Below the pieces are notes generated by a model. The model worked only from the letters and a program-made list of their open reading frames with translations, did not search any database and was not told the DNA's origin. DNA of 64,000 nucleotides from Anaerococcus mediterraneensis (GTDB lineage Bacteria; Bacillota; Clostridia; Tissierellales; Peptoniphilaceae): NCBI RefSeq assembly GCF_900128415.1, contig NZ_LT635772.1:1860001-1924000 (forward strand), in the 5' to 3' direction. Positions 32,976 to 42,656 of this stretch are shown here, piece after piece. Both the position numbers and the translations under genes were made by a program. The first letter of the stretch is position 1; every line of letters begins with the position of its first letter.

Positions 32976-34289
32976 CTTTTCTAATTCTTTGAGCTCTTTT
33001 CTGATCAAAAACAAAGATACAACCATAGTCAAAAGGTCTGATGCGATCAAGACATACCAGATAGCTTCTTTTGGCAAAAATTTTGTCACAAAAAAAGCAA
33101 AAATTGCCACAAAAATATAGCCTCTCAAAAGTGTAATTATAAAGTCAAACCTTGGCCTGCCAACAGATGTGAGATAGCCTCCGTTTGTTATATTAAAACC
33201 TAAAATCAAAAAGCTTAAGGCAAAAATCCTCAGAGATTTTGATGCAAAGACCATAAATTCGCTTGTGACATCTGTCAAAAATACATTTATAAAAAATCCT
33301 GGCCAGATTTCTATGGCCCCGACCATTATTACTGAGAGAATAGCCACTGACCTTAGCATATATTTTCTGATTATAGGGATATTTTCATATTCTCTTGCCC
33401 CATAATAAAAACCCAAAAGCGGTTGGCTGGATTGGTTTATAGCAAGCATGGTGTTAACCACAAAAGTCATCACGTAGGCAATTACAGAAAAGGCTGCAAG
33501 GCCCATATCCCCATAAAGATGGCCAATGGCTAGGTTAAAGACCAAAATACAAAATCCAGTCGAAAGCTCTGATAAGGATGCGGGAAATCCATAGGAAAAA
33601 ATTTCCTTAAACATAAAGGCCTTGACCCTAAATTTCCTAAATTTTAGGTAGGATTTTGGCGATAAAAAATAAATCAAATAGCCAACTGTAGGTATAGTCT
33701 GGGCTAAACCTGTCGCCACAGCCGCTCCCCATAATCCCCAATGAAACTTGAAAATAAAAATATAATCAAGGATGACATTGGTCATAGCTGATAAAAGCAT
33801 AAAAACAGTGGTGATAGATGGCCTACCGTCAGCCTTTACCATGATTTCAAACACATAAGAAGTCAGATAAAAAGGCAAAAAGAAAATCAAGATTGATAGG
33901 TATTCCTTGACCATTTCTACCATATGTCCCTCTGCGCCCAAAAATCTCACTAGGGGATTTATAAAAATATAACCTAAAATCGAAAGACCCAGGGCAAATA
34001 TTACAGAAATCGTGACTCCCAGGCTAAAAAATTCATCAGCACCTTCCTTGTTTTTCCTACCCTTTTCATGGGCAATAAGGTTTAGTGACCCGATAGAAAT
34101 TAAAATCGCAAAGGCAAAGGCCAGGGTCACAAAGGGCATGGAAATATTTACAGCTGCCAGACCCTCACTACCTACACCCCTACCAACAAAAATACCATCC
34201 ACCATGGTGTAGGTTGAAAAAAGTGTCATGGTCGTGATGGTCGGGATCAAATATTTTAAAAAATTTTTAATTAATGATTTTTTCTGCAT
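32958..34289 (-). CDS. MATE family efflux transporter
   Basis: A 443-residue multidrug/sodium (or proton) antiporter with about twelve transmembrane helices. The N-terminal half has the family pattern: PTITTMTLFSTYTMVDGIFV followed by GVGSEGLAAVNISMPF. The second half repeats it (FPASLSELSTGFCILVFNLA). It resembles the MepA/DinF branch. Substrates are unknown. It stands alone, with terminators on both sides. Confidence 0.9.
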   Translation of the reverse strand: MQKKSLIKNFLKYLIPTITTMTLFSTYTMVDGIFVGRGVGSEGLAAVNISMPFVTLAFAFAILISIGSLNLIAHEKGRKNKEGADEFFSLGVTISVIFALGLSILGYIFINPLVRFLGAEGHMVEMVKEYLSILIFFLPFYLTSYVFEIMVKADGRPSITTVFMLLSAMTNVILDYIFIFKFHWGLWGAAVATGLAQTIPTVGYLIYFLSPKSYLKFRKFRVKAFMFKEIFSYGFPASLSELSTGFCILVFNLAIGHLYGDMGLAAFSVIAYVMTFVVNTMLAINQSSQPLLGFYYGAREYENIPIIRKYMLRSVAILSVIMVGAIEIWPGFFINVFLTDVTSEFMVFASKSLRIFALSFLILGFNITNGGYLTSVGRPRFDFIITLLRGYIFVAIFAFFVTKFLPKEAIWYVLIASDLLTMVVSLFLIRKELKELEKEKKIH

Positions 34290-34355
34290 TTATTCTCCTT
34301 TTAGATAGATATAATATAACCTTGCGGCCTGCTTTGGTCAAGAATTTTGGGCAAA

Positions 34356-34384
34356 ATAAAAAATCGACTCAAAAGAGTCGACAT
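34356..34384 (-). terminator. terminator after the Bce permease gene
   Basis: TCGACTC-AAAA-GAGTCGA (34364-34381), followed on the minus strand by a T-run. Confidence 0.8.
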
Positions 34385-34385
34385 T

Positions 34386-36305
34386 TTATGAAATTAACTT
34401 GTAATATTGCCTGCTGCTTACTTTGTAATAAATCAAATACAAAAGTGCAAATATTACAAAGCCCATTATAAAAGATGTGATTTTTATTGAGTCATTGACA
34501 CATCCTAGCATGACAAAGATTTTTGAAATCATTTTGTATGCAAAGCCTACATGGATGCCTGCAACTATCAAAGGTAGGAAGAAAAATACCAGAACCTGCT
34601 TATCTATAGTTTTTTTGATTTTTTCTTCACCTATGCCAAGTTTCCTTAGAGATTCGTACTTTTCTTTATCTGCAAAACCTTCTTGGATTTGCTTATAATA
34701 TATTATTAATCCTGTAGCCACCATGAAAATTAATCCTAAAAATATTCCTACAAAAAATATTGCCCCGAAAAGTTTGTAGGATTCTAAGACAAAATCATCA
34801 TGAAAGCCTATACCAAATTCGTTTTGGACATCCTTAGTTTTCTCCTTGAAAACCTTCATATCCTCATCTGATAAATCAAAATTATAGGCATGGACTATTT
34901 TATTTTCATCTATGCTTAAATTTTCGTCCAATTTTTTAACTATCAGAAAATAAAAATCAAACATTTGTGATACTATAGAATTATTTCCAGAATTTTTATA
35001 TGGATAATCCTTAATATCCGACTTTTTCTTTAATTTTTTACCATTAATATCAAGTTCTGATAAATCATCTAGATTAGAGTCCTTATAAAGTAAAAACTCC
35101 CCATCTTTTAAATCAGATGCTTCTGGTATTGATCCGTCATTGACTTCAACAAGAATCCCCATTGCCTTATCATCAAGAGAATTTGCCTTATCAAAGACAT
35201 AAGATTCTTTACTGGTCTTAATAGTTTGGCCATCCTTTTCAAAGGCAAAGACAGCTTTGTAGTCTTGAATATTTTTTGCTTCTAAATTATTTTCTTTGAT
35301 AATTTTTTGGACCTGATCTATTGAATATTCATCCTCAGAAGCTAGGCCCACAGCTCTTGGATACTGTCTAGAACCCATATCCTCAACACTCCTATAAAGG
35401 GCTAGGGCTGATGATAATAAAATAATAGCAGCTGTTGACATGATTGTAATTGAACCAAGACCTTTTGCGTTTGACCTCAACCTAAAAATAAGACTTGAAA
35501 CTGAGATAAATCTTTCAGTCTTGTAATAAGATTTGGAAGCCTTCATCAATTTTAAAATCACTATTGAAAGTGATGAAAAAAGGAAGAATGTTCCTATCAT
35601 TACAAGGACAACAGCCAAGAAAAAGTAAGTAAGGGCCCTTAAAGGATTGTTTATAGTTTGGGCTAAGTAATATCCAGACCCAAGCAGAATTAATGATACA
35701 AACGCACTTAAAACCATGCCCCTTGGCCTTTTAAAGGTCTTTTCTTCCTTAAATAAGTCTAGGATTGATTTTCTTTTTATTTTTATTATCCTGGATAATA
35801 AAATCAATAAGGAGATTCCTGCAAAAACCAAGAAGCTAATTATATAAGCATTTTTTGCAAAACTTAGGTAGAAATTTCCTTCCATTAGCATAAGTTTTAA
35901 AAAAATTGTTTCTAACAATTTATAAATTACACTAGCAGAGATAATTCCAATCAAATATCCCAAAGCCGATATAATCAATGATTCTAAGGCCAAAATTTTT
36001 GAAAGATGTTTTTTATCAAGACCCAAAATCGCATAGAGGGAAATTTCTTTTAGTCTTTTATTTAATAAAAATCCATCTGAATAATATAAAAATATTAGAG
36101 AAAATAACCCCATTACATAAATAGCAATTTTCAATATATAATAGATACTAGACATGGCGTAAAAATCTTTTAAAGTATCGGCATTCATTAAAAGCAAAAT
36201 CGAAGTAAATGAAAAAACCATAAATCCGTAAATCAAAATATATGGAAGATAGACTTCCTTATTTTTTCTAATCCCATCTAGGGCAAGGCGTTTAGTAAGT
36301 TTCAT
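34386..36305 (-). CDS. BceB-type ABC transporter permease (antimicrobial-peptide resistance)
   Basis: A 639-residue FtsX-fold permease of the length and layout of BceB: about ten transmembrane helices with a large extracellular domain between helices 7 and 8 (roughly residues 310-520). The conserved RLKEISLYAILGLDKKHLSK region follows helix 2, and YESLRKLGIGEEKIKKTI lies near the C-terminal helices. Bce systems sense and detoxify lipid-II-binding peptides such as bacitracin and lantibiotics. It overlaps the ATPase gene by 14 bases and is next to a matching two-component system. Confidence 0.9.
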   Translation of the reverse strand: MKLTKRLALDGIRKNKEVYLPYILIYGFMVFSFTSILLLMNADTLKDFYAMSSIYYILKIAIYVMGLFSLIFLYYSDGFLLNKRLKEISLYAILGLDKKHLSKILALESLIISALGYLIGIISASVIYKLLETIFLKLMLMEGNFYLSFAKNAYIISFLVFAGISLLILLSRIIKIKRKSILDLFKEEKTFKRPRGMVLSAFVSLILLGSGYYLAQTINNPLRALTYFFLAVVLVMIGTFFLFSSLSIVILKLMKASKSYYKTERFISVSSLIFRLRSNAKGLGSITIMSTAAIILLSSALALYRSVEDMGSRQYPRAVGLASEDEYSIDQVQKIIKENNLEAKNIQDYKAVFAFEKDGQTIKTSKESYVFDKANSLDDKAMGILVEVNDGSIPEASDLKDGEFLLYKDSNLDDLSELDINGKKLKKKSDIKDYPYKNSGNNSIVSQMFDFYFLIVKKLDENLSIDENKIVHAYNFDLSDEDMKVFKEKTKDVQNEFGIGFHDDFVLESYKLFGAIFFVGIFLGLIFMVATGLIIYYKQIQEGFADKEKYESLRKLGIGEEKIKKTIDKQVLVFFFLPLIVAGIHVGFAYKMISKIFVMLGCVNDSIKITSFIMGFVIFALLYLIYYKVSSRQYYKLIS

Positions 36306-37050
36306 TTTTTGCCGCCCTTAAAAAGTTTAATGAATCTGAAATTCTCTTATAAAACTGATCTCTGCTGTCATCTGCCTTATAAATTTCATTGAAAACTTTT
36401 CCATCTCTAATAAATAAAACTCTTTTAGCAAAGGATGCTGCTATATTTGAGTGGGTCACCATGAGGATTGTATTGCCCTCGGCGTTTATTTTTTCAAAAT
36501 AATTTAGAAGATCCTCGCTAGATGAGGAATCGAGTTGGCCTGTTGGCTCATCTGCCAAAATTATTTTTGGCCTTATAATCAAGGCCCTGGCTACAGCCAC
36601 CCTTTGCTTTTGCCCACCGGATATTTCTGCCGGATACTTATTTAAAAGATTAGCAATTCCAAGCTTATCAACAATAGGCATAAGCTTATGATCAAAATTA
36701 TCTGGATTTTCTTCCCTTAGAACAAGGGGCAAAAGAATATTTTCCCTCACATCAAAATTATCTAAAAGATTAAAATCTTGAAAGATATAACCAAAATTAT
36801 CCCTCCTAAAATCTGACTTTTCCTTATCAGATAAGGATAAGATTTCCTTGCCATCAAGGAAAATTTGTCCGCTAGTTTCCTTATCAATCAGTGAAATGAT
36901 ATTCAAAAGTGTAGTCTTTCCAGAGCCTGACTCACCCATGATGGCTAGAAAGTCACCGTGCTCGACTTTTAAATTCACATCCTTCAGTGCAGTCACAGAG
37001 TTTTCTGTATTTTCCTTATAAATTTTTCTCAAGTTTTTTATTTCTAACAT
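36292..37050 (-). CDS. BceA-type ABC transporter ATP-binding protein
   Basis: A 252-residue ATPase of the MacB/BceA group. Walker A is GESGSGKTT, the signature is ISGGQKQRVA, Walker B is IILADEPTGQLD, and the switch histidine is in MVTHS. The ATG at 37050 (MLEIKNLRKIY) is preferred over the ATG at 37065, because AGAGGTG precedes it at normal spacing. Its own promoter probably lies between the histidine-kinase terminator and the gene. Confidence 0.92.
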   Translation of the reverse strand: MLEIKNLRKIYKENTENSVTALKDVNLKVEHGDFLAIMGESGSGKTTLLNIISLIDKETSGQIFLDGKEILSLSDKEKSDFRRDNFGYIFQDFNLLDNFDVRENILLPLVLREENPDNFDHKLMPIVDKLGIANLLNKYPAEISGGQKQRVAVARALIIRPKIILADEPTGQLDSSSSEDLLNYFEKINAEGNTILMVTHSNIAASFAKRVLFIRDGKVFNEIYKADDSRDQFYKRISDSLNFLRAAKNETY

Positions 37051-37085
37051 ATTTTCACCTCTCATAATATAATTATAAAGGCTTA

Positions 37086-37123
37086 TAAAAAATAAGTCCC
37101 TTTGTTTTTCTTACAAAGAGACT
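37086..37123 (-). terminator. terminator between kinase and ABC genes
   Basis: On the minus strand AGTCTCTTTG pairs with CAAAGGGACT (one mismatch), then TATTTTTT. It separates the two-component genes from the transporter genes, leaving room for a regulated promoter. Confidence 0.75.
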
Positions 37124-37130
37124 ATTTATC

Positions 37131-38078
37131 TTACAATTTTGTAAGTTTATCAAATTTTATCATAAATTTTGTAAACTCGCCTTCTTCTGACTCGATTCTT
37201 ATAGGTAGGTTCAAATCCTTGCTAATAGAATCTACCAAATATAGGCCAAGACCAGTTGACGAACCCAATTTTCTGCCATTTTCTCCTGTATATCCCATTT
37301 CAAAAACCCTAGGCAGGTCGGATTTTTTTATGCCTAGGCCAGTATCTTCTATGACTAGGTTTTTCCCCTCAAAGTATATCATCACCTGGCCACCATCTGG
37401 ACAATATTTTAGGGAATTGTTTAGAACTTGGCTAATTATAAAAGATAGCCACTTGCCATCGCTTACTGTCATAAAGGATAAATTTTTTAGGTCTAAGTTG
37501 ATATTTTTTGAAATAAAATCAAAAGATTTTTCCTTTATTATGTCCTTTACCAGTTTTTCGATATTTATATCCTCAAAAATATAATCATTGGTTTTTGACT
37601 TGTAACGGGTAAAGCCCAAAAGAATATTTATATAATTATCTATCCTCTTGTTATTTTTTATAAGCAGGTCTATATCAGGCTTATCCTCTGCCAAAATTAG
37701 CCTATTTTCTGCTATGGGAGTTTTTATCTCATGGATCCAGAGAGAATAAAAATCCCTAAGGTCAGTATCCATTTCATCATAAGCTACAAGTAGGGACTTG
37801 TATTTTTTATCTAGGAGATAATACTCATCCAGGATAATTTTTGCATCCCCATCCAAATTTGTATCTCTTATGATATCTTCAAATGTTTTTTCTTTTTTAG
37901 CAAGACTTTTATATAGAAAGTATAGGCTTATGGCAAATACATTTATCAAGAACCCATAATAAATAGGGAAAATATCCAAGTCAAAGGCCCTAAAAACTCC
38001 TAGGTAGACAAGGCTTATGAATAAAAATATAAAAATAAACTTTTTATTTTCATCATAAAATTTTCTAATCTTCGACAT
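37131..38078 (-). CDS. BceS-type intramembrane-sensing histidine kinase
   Basis: A 315-residue kinase with two transmembrane helices (about 13-31 and 37-57) joined by a very short loop, so it has no extracellular sensor and depends on the transporter to detect peptide. The phosphorylated histidine is H116 in LWIHEIKTP. ATP-binding motifs are the N box QVLNNSLKY, the G1 box IEDTGLGIKKSD and the G2 box STGLGLYL. The ATG at 38078 overlaps the regulator gene by 14 bases. Confidence 0.9.
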   Translation of the reverse strand: MSKIRKFYDENKKFIFIFLFISLVYLGVFRAFDLDIFPIYYGFLINVFAISLYFLYKSLAKKEKTFEDIIRDTNLDGDAKIILDEYYLLDKKYKSLLVAYDEMDTDLRDFYSLWIHEIKTPIAENRLILAEDKPDIDLLIKNNKRIDNYINILLGFTRYKSKTNDYIFEDINIEKLVKDIIKEKSFDFISKNINLDLKNLSFMTVSDGKWLSFIISQVLNNSLKYCPDGGQVMIYFEGKNLVIEDTGLGIKKSDLPRVFEMGYTGENGRKLGSSTGLGLYLVDSISKDLNLPIRIESEEGEFTKFMIKFDKLTKL

Positions 38079-38739
38079 AGTATCCTGCTCCAACCTTGGT
38101 TTTTATAAAATCCATAACTCCCAGACTTTCTAGTGATTTTCTAATTCTAGAAATATTTACAGTCAAGGTATTATCATCTATAAAAATATCTGTCGACCAT
38201 AAAGCTGTCATTAGCTTCTCCCTTGATACGACCTTGCCAGAGTTTACCATCAGGGTTTCTAGGATTTTAAATTCATTTTTGGATAAATCTAGGCTCTTAT
38301 CCTCAAAAAATATTGTCATAGACCTCAGATCTAAAATCACCCCGTCCTTTTCAAGCTTATCTAGTGATTTTTTATAAGCATAGGTCCTTCTCAAAAGCGC
38401 CTTGACCTTGGCAGTCAAGAGGTCTAGGTCAAAGGGTTTAGTCACAAAGTCATCTGCCCCCATCTCCATCGCCATTATTTTATTCATGGTTTCTTCTTTA
38501 GATGATAAAAATATTATGGGTACATTTGAAATATTTCGGATTTTTCTAGTCCAATAGTAGCCATCAAAAAATGGCAGGCTTATATCCATAATGACGAGTG
38601 AAGGATTTTCTTTTTTAAAAATCTCAAATACTTTTTCAAAATCATCCACAAGGACTACTTCGTAGGCCCATTTTTCAAATTCATTTTTTAATTTTTCTGA
38701 AATTATTTTGCTATCGTCTACTACAAATATCTTAAACAT
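38065..38739 (-). CDS. BceR-type OmpR-family response regulator
   Basis: A 224-residue regulator. The receiver domain has acidic residues D8 and D9, phospho-acceptor D52 in VIMDISLPFFDG, and K101 in FVTKPFDLDLL. The winged-helix C-terminal domain carries LSKNEFKILETLM and TVNISRIRKSL. It should activate the downstream Bce transporter operon. First gene of the two-component pair. Confidence 0.92.
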   Translation of the reverse strand: MFKIFVVDDSKIISEKLKNEFEKWAYEVVLVDDFEKVFEIFKKENPSLVIMDISLPFFDGYYWTRKIRNISNVPIIFLSSKEETMNKIMAMEMGADDFVTKPFDLDLLTAKVKALLRRTYAYKKSLDKLEKDGVILDLRSMTIFFEDKSLDLSKNEFKILETLMVNSGKVVSREKLMTALWSTDIFIDDNTLTVNISRIRKSLESLGVMDFIKTKVGAGYYVED

Positions 38740-38791
38740 AGGATCTCCTTTGTTTTATTATAGCACATATTTTATTTTATTTTAGGGTAAA

Positions 38792-38816
38792 GAAAAACCC
38801 TCGCATAAAGGAGGGT
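38792..38816 (-). terminator. terminator downstream of the palindromic element
   Basis: ACCCTC...GAGGGT (38797-38816), followed on the minus strand by five T. It would stop read-through from the ABC exporter operon before bceR. Confidence 0.65.
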
Positions 38817-38835
38817 GCGACTGATAGAAAGGTTG

Positions 38836-38994
38836 CAAAATCCAAATTCGTTCGGAAGAAATTGTATGAAATTCAAATTGAAATAACCCGCCCGTAAATC
38901 GCACTGTTTGAGCCTTGGCGAGTTTGCGATTTACAGGGTTATAAAATTTAGAATTTCTAAATTTCTGTAGTCGGATAAGCGTTTTTGGATTTTG
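38836..38994. repeat. long nested palindromic element (MITE-like or structured RNA)
   Basis: A 159-base region folds on itself in register through five successive paired blocks: CAAAATCCAAA/TTTGGATTTTG, AGAAATT/AATTTCT, GAAATTCAAATTG/AATTTAGAATTTC (one mismatch), ATAACCC/GGGTTAT and GTAAATCGCA/TGCGATTTAC. The loop is about 20 bases (38904-38924). It has no coding capacity that looks real. It lies between the ABC exporter stop and the bceR start. A mobile palindromic repeat or a stable RNA are both possible. Confidence 0.65.
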
Positions 38995-39031
38995 TCTACG
39001 ATCTACCATAGAATAAATTAGGGTATTTTTA

Positions 39032-40900
39032 TTAATCTAGCTCCAATTTGCCAGTATACAACTGCCAATATGTGCCTTTTTCTGCCATTAGTTTGTCGTG
39101 GTTGCCACGTTCTATGATCCTGCCATCATCCATTACCATGATCATATCAGAGTTTCTAATGGTTGATAGTCTGTGGGCTATGACTATAGACGTAGATCCT
39201 GTCATGAGCCTATCCATGGCTTGTGTGACTTTTTCTTCGGTAGCTGTATCTATAGAGCTTGTCGCCTCATCTAGGATCAGCATTGGCGGTTCTGAGATGG
39301 CAGCTCTGGCTATAGATATGAGTTGGTTTTGTCCATCTGATAGGCTTGACCCGTCTCCGTGGATCTCAGTATCGTATTTTTCTGGAAGTCTTTTTATAAA
39401 GGAGTGGGCTCCAGCAAGCCTGGCTGCTGATTTGACATCCTCATCGCTTGCCCTTAGTCTGCCATATCTGATATTATTTTCTATAGTGCCAGTAAATAAA
39501 TTTACTTCTTGTAAAACCATACCAAAGGCTCGTCTTAGGGCATCCTTTTTTATATCTCTGATGTCTATCCCATCTACCATTATCATGCCCTTGTCTATTT
39601 CATAAAACCTGGTTATGACGTTGGTGATGGTTGTCTTGCCTGCTCCGGTTGATCCTACAAAGGCAATTTTTTCTCCTGGCTCTGCATAAAAACTTATATC
39701 TTTTAGGATTTGATGTTCTCCATCATAGGAAAAATCTACATGGTCAAATTCGATCCTGCCTTCTAGCATTTTGTAGTGGCGTCTATCGCCATCATCCCAC
39801 ATCCAAGCATAGCGACCTGTCAAATCATCACATTCTTTGACTGTCCCATCTGGGTTTTCTACAGCGTGGACTAGTTCTATAAAGCCTGTGTCTACCTCTA
39901 TAGGCATATCTATTATTTCAAAAATCCTATCAGCTCCTGCCAGTGCCTGGAAGACTGCGTTTGCCTGTTGGCTGACATTGACAATTGGGTTTTGGATCTG
40001 CCTGATATTTGATAAAAATGCTGCCAAGACACCTACTGTTATATCTCCCCTTATAGTTATATAAAGGCCCAAAACTGTGATGGCTGCATAGAGGATATTG
40101 ACCATATTTAGCAAAAATGGCATCATCCTTCCAGCGTGGGTGTTGGCCTTTGCAAATGATAACCTGACTGCTTCTGATTTTTCCCTATAGGTATCAAGTG
40201 TTGTATCTTCTCTAGAAAATACCTTTATAACCTTTTGACCTGATAGGGACTCTTCGGCAAAACCGTGAAGGTTTGATACATTTTCCTGGCCATCCCTAAA
40301 GGCCCTTGATGATTTCATAATTATTTTTGACAATATTGGAATCATGACCCCAAGCCCAACAATCATTGTCAAAGTCAAGGAAAAACTTAGCCTAAACATA
40401 ACTATAATTGTACCTACAAACATAATAGTCGCTCTGACTATAGTAGGGACCGTGTTGGCTAGGGCCTGGCTTAGGACATCAGTATCATTTGTAAACCTAG
40501 ACATGATCTCCCCATGCTGGTTGGAATCAAAAAAGTTTAGGGGCATTTTTTGGATTTTTGCAAAAAGCTCTGTCCTGATATTTCTAATTGACCTCTCCCC
40601 GATCCTAACCATAAGCCTAGAATAGATAAAAGATGTGATTGCTGATACAGCATAGATAGCTCCCATCTTTAGGCAAGCTGCCTTTAGTCCTCCTAGGTCA
40701 GATTTTAAAATGTAGTTGTCTATGATAGGCCTTAGCATATTGACTCCCCAAATTTGGGTTAGAGCTGAAACTATAACACAAACTATGATTAGGGCCATCT
40801 GCCACTTGTAGGCAAAAAGGTAGGATAAGAGCCTAGTTATGGATGCAAATGAGATTTTTCTTTTTTGTGATTTGCTTGATATTTTATGTTGGTTATTCAT
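39032..40900 (-). CDS. ABC exporter subunit 2 (heterodimeric multidrug type)
   Basis: A 622-residue type IV ABC exporter with six transmembrane helices and one ATPase domain. Walker A is GSTGAGKTT, the signature is LSDGQ and Walker B is LILDEATSSID with the catalytic glutamate present. A charged insertion of about 35 residues (near ENPDGTVKECDDLTG) precedes the ATPase domain. The ATG at 40900 follows GGAGG and overlaps the partner gene by 8 bases; earlier in-frame starts lie inside the partner. It forms the competent half of a heterodimer. Confidence 0.9.
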   Translation of the reverse strand: MNNQHKISSKSQKRKISFASITRLLSYLFAYKWQMALIIVCVIVSALTQIWGVNMLRPIIDNYILKSDLGGLKAACLKMGAIYAVSAITSFIYSRLMVRIGERSIRNIRTELFAKIQKMPLNFFDSNQHGEIMSRFTNDTDVLSQALANTVPTIVRATIMFVGTIIVMFRLSFSLTLTMIVGLGVMIPILSKIIMKSSRAFRDGQENVSNLHGFAEESLSGQKVIKVFSREDTTLDTYREKSEAVRLSFAKANTHAGRMMPFLLNMVNILYAAITVLGLYITIRGDITVGVLAAFLSNIRQIQNPIVNVSQQANAVFQALAGADRIFEIIDMPIEVDTGFIELVHAVENPDGTVKECDDLTGRYAWMWDDGDRRHYKMLEGRIEFDHVDFSYDGEHQILKDISFYAEPGEKIAFVGSTGAGKTTITNVITRFYEIDKGMIMVDGIDIRDIKKDALRRAFGMVLQEVNLFTGTIENNIRYGRLRASDEDVKSAARLAGAHSFIKRLPEKYDTEIHGDGSSLSDGQNQLISIARAAISEPPMLILDEATSSIDTATEEKVTQAMDRLMTGSTSIVIAHRLSTIRNSDMIMVMDDGRIIERGNHDKLMAEKGTYWQLYTGKLELD

Positions 40901-42656
40901 TATCCTTGCCTCCTTCCTCTTGGATATCATAAGTTTTCCTATAAAGGTCATTGGTCTTGTAAAGCTCGTCATGGCTACCTATGGCTTCTATCCTGCCCTC
41001 GTCCATAACGATGACCCTGTCAACGTATTTGAAAGATGAAACCCTTTGGGAAATAATGATCTTTGTCAAATCCTTGTTATACTCGTTGATCCCCTCTATA
41101 ATAGCTGTTTCTGTTTTTGTATCTACAGCTGATGTTGAGTTATCCAAAATCAAAATCTTTGGATTTTTAAGGAGGGCACGGGCAATGGTTAGCCTTTGCT
41201 TTTGGCCACCAGAAACTCCTATCCCACCTTGGCCAAGGACTGATTCGTAGGAATCAGGACGATTTTGTACAAAATCATCTGCCTGAGCGATCCTACTTGC
41301 AAGCTTGATTTCCTCCATAGACGCATCCTGGTCTCCCCATCTGAGATTATCGGCAATTGAGCCAGAAAAAAGTGTATTTTTCTGTAAAACTATAGCCACA
41401 TTATCACGCAAGATTTTTAGGTCATAATCTTCGACCGGATGACCACCGACCTTGATCAGTCCCTTTGTCCTATCATAAAGCCTTGGTATAAGCTGGACAA
41501 GGGTAGATTTTGATGATCCTGTTGGGCCCAATATACCGATTGATTCCCCGCTTTTTATGTGGAGATTTATATCCTCCAGCTGGAAAGAATCAGAGTCTTT
41601 CTCATAAGAAAAAGATACATTGTCAAAATCAATTGATCCATCTTCTAAGCTTAGGCCGTCAATTTTTTTGTCATTGTCCATAGATGGTTGTCTTTGTATA
41701 ACCTCAACAACCCTTGTGATACCAGGAGATGCTGACATAAACATGGTTAGAACCATAGACAAACCGATAAAAGCACCCAAAAGCATGGTCGCATACATAT
41801 TAAAGGCCAAAAGATCTCCTACCTCTAGCCTGCCATTTATAATCTCCATTCCCCCAAAATAGGTGATAGCTACAAAGGTTGCAAACAAAATAACATTGGC
41901 AACTGGAAATACAAAGGACATAGGACCTTGGGACCCATCTGCATACTCAAACATTTTTTCATTTTGAATACCAAACTTATCCAGCTCGTATTTTTTTCTA
42001 AAAAATGCCTTGATAACACGGACATTTTTGAGATTTTCTTCTATAACTAAGTTTAGTTTGTCATATTGAAACCTTGCCTTCCTAAATTTTGGGATGGCAT
42101 AGGTTGTAAGACCCATCAAAAGGGCAAACAAAACTGGGACCCCTATCAAAAATATGATAGATAATTTTAGGCTTGACCTAAGGGCCAAGATAAAGGCAAC
42201 TATTGCCATGGCCACAGTCTTTATGACAAATCTTGTTGATACAAACATAGAAAAAGCAATCTGCTGGGTATCAGAAGATAATCTAGTCAAAAGCGATGGG
42301 ACCCCAAAATAATCTAGGTCTTCAAAAGAAAACCTCTGTATATTTTCAAACTGGGCAAGCCTTGCATTGTGTCCCATACCTGATGAGGCAAGACCAGCAT
42401 TTTTTGTAGCCTGCATACCGGCATACATGGTTATGAGTGATAAAACAACCATCAAAATACCGTACTTGATAGCAAGAGATAAATCTTGGCCTTTGACAGC
42501 TTCATTTAGGGTCATACCCATCAGAGCTGGTATGGCAAGCTCCATAATAGTTTCTAAGATTGTAAAGATCCTTGAAATATTCCTATTTTTCTTATACTCT
42601 CCCAAGTATCTTTTTATATAGGAAAAGGACCTATAAAATTCTTTTATACTATTCAT
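40893..42656 (-). CDS. ABC exporter subunit 1 (heterodimeric multidrug type)
   Basis: A 587-residue ABC exporter half. Walker A is GPTGSSKST, with Ser where Gly is usual, and Walker B is LILDNSTSAVD, with Asn in place of the catalytic glutamate. The signature VSGGQKQR is good. This asymmetry is what heterodimeric exporters such as BmrC/BmrD or YheI/YheH types show: one degenerate and one active ATP site. It overlaps marR by 4 bases. Confidence 0.9.
   Translation of the reverse strand: MNSIKEFYRSFSYIKRYLGEYKKNRNISRIFTILETIMELAIPALMGMTLNEAVKGQDLSLAIKYGILMVVLSLITMYAGMQATKNAGLASSGMGHNARLAQFENIQRFSFEDLDYFGVPSLLTRLSSDTQQIAFSMFVSTRFVIKTVAMAIVAFILALRSSLKLSIIFLIGVPVLFALLMGLTTYAIPKFRKARFQYDKLNLVIEENLKNVRVIKAFFRKKYELDKFGIQNEKMFEYADGSQGPMSFVFPVANVILFATFVAITYFGGMEIINGRLEVGDLLAFNMYATMLLGAFIGLSMVLTMFMSASPGITRVVEVIQRQPSMDNDKKIDGLSLEDGSIDFDNVSFSYEKDSDSFQLEDINLHIKSGESIGILGPTGSSKSTLVQLIPRLYDRTKGLIKVGGHPVEDYDLKILRDNVAIVLQKNTLFSGSIADNLRWGDQDASMEEIKLASRIAQADDFVQNRPDSYESVLGQGGIGVSGGQKQRLTIARALLKNPKILILDNSTSAVDTKTETAIIEGINEYNKDLTKIIISQRVSSFKYVDRVIVMDEGRIEAIGSHDELYKTNDLYRKTYDIQEEGGKDNE

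Noticed and set aside
38782..39009. 75-codon minus-strand frame between bceR and the exporter
   Set aside because: It lies across the long palindrome and terminator and has no ribosome site or protein-like pattern.
40893..42656. Unusual Walker A and missing catalytic glutamate as a sign of a dead ABC gene
   Set aside because: One degenerate ATP site is normal in heterodimeric exporters, and the partner gene has a full set of motifs.
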